DNA of 5,122 nucleotides from Promethearchaeota archaeon (lineage in GTDB: Archaea; Asgardarchaeota; Lokiarchaeia; Sigynarchaeales; SOKP01), in the NCBI GenBank assembly GCA_016839635.1, contig JAEOTV010000013.1, forward strand, positions 1-5,122, given 5' to 3'. Shown piece by piece: positions 5,107-5,122 of this stretch (its first letter is position 1; every line of letters begins with the position of its first letter). Under the pieces are notes generated by a model. That model searched no databases. It had not been told where the DNA came from and was given only the letters and a program-made list of their open reading frames with translations. A program made the translations under genes and the position numbers.

Positions 5107-5122
5107 AAAAAAAATATAATCA

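Noticed and set aside
1..5122. CRISPR array, IS element, tRNA or rRNA
   Set aside because: No regularly spaced repeats, terminal inverted repeats with a transposase, cloverleaf or rRNA-like sequence was found on reading both strands.

Overview
The window comes from a low-GC (about one third G+C by eye), probably archaeal genome. Two ribosome-binding sites match the archaeal anti-Shine-Dalgarno (GAGGTG at 2145-2140, GGTGA at 5106-5102, both minus strand). A TATA-type core promoter fits upstream of the Mrp gene. Codon use and protein style resemble Asgard (Loki-type) archaea, but that is an impression and not a placement. All gene families present are typical of strict anaerobes.

Layout. On the minus strand, reading leftwards from 2099, are an Mrp/ApbC-type Fe-S carrier ATPase, an IscU/NifU-type scaffold with all its ligands, and a radical SAM enzyme of the COG0731 type that runs off the left edge. 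Facing away on the plus strand from about 2274 are a small NifX/NafY-fold protein with a Gly/Arg/Met-rich tail and two paralogous MinD-type ATPases, each with an inserted two-cluster (8-Cys) ferredoxin domain. Convergent to these at the right edge is a DUF134-type helix-turn-helix protein with an added zinc ribbon. No gene-free stretch exceeds 300 bases. The longest is the divergent spacer of about 170 bases.

How the genes may work together. NifX-fold protein, two ferredoxin-MinD ATPases and Mrp are the parts of the 'orange protein' (ORP) complex described in Desulfovibrio, where they lie in two divergent operons. The same divergent architecture appears here, with a Fe-S scaffold and a radical SAM gene added to the Mrp side and a DUF134 protein in place of the bacterial sigma-54 regulator. 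A perfect 20-bp palindrome sits in the divergent spacer and is the best operator candidate. My reading is an archaeal ORP-like metal-cluster assembly or ATPase system; its substrate and physiological role cannot be read from the sequence.

Most unusual detail. The DUF134 gene has no ATG, GTG or TTG at its expected 5' end. An in-frame TGA, a well-spaced GGTGA and the family N-terminus all point to an ATA start. The Mrp gene shows a similar pattern, with GAGGTG correctly spaced before an ATT.
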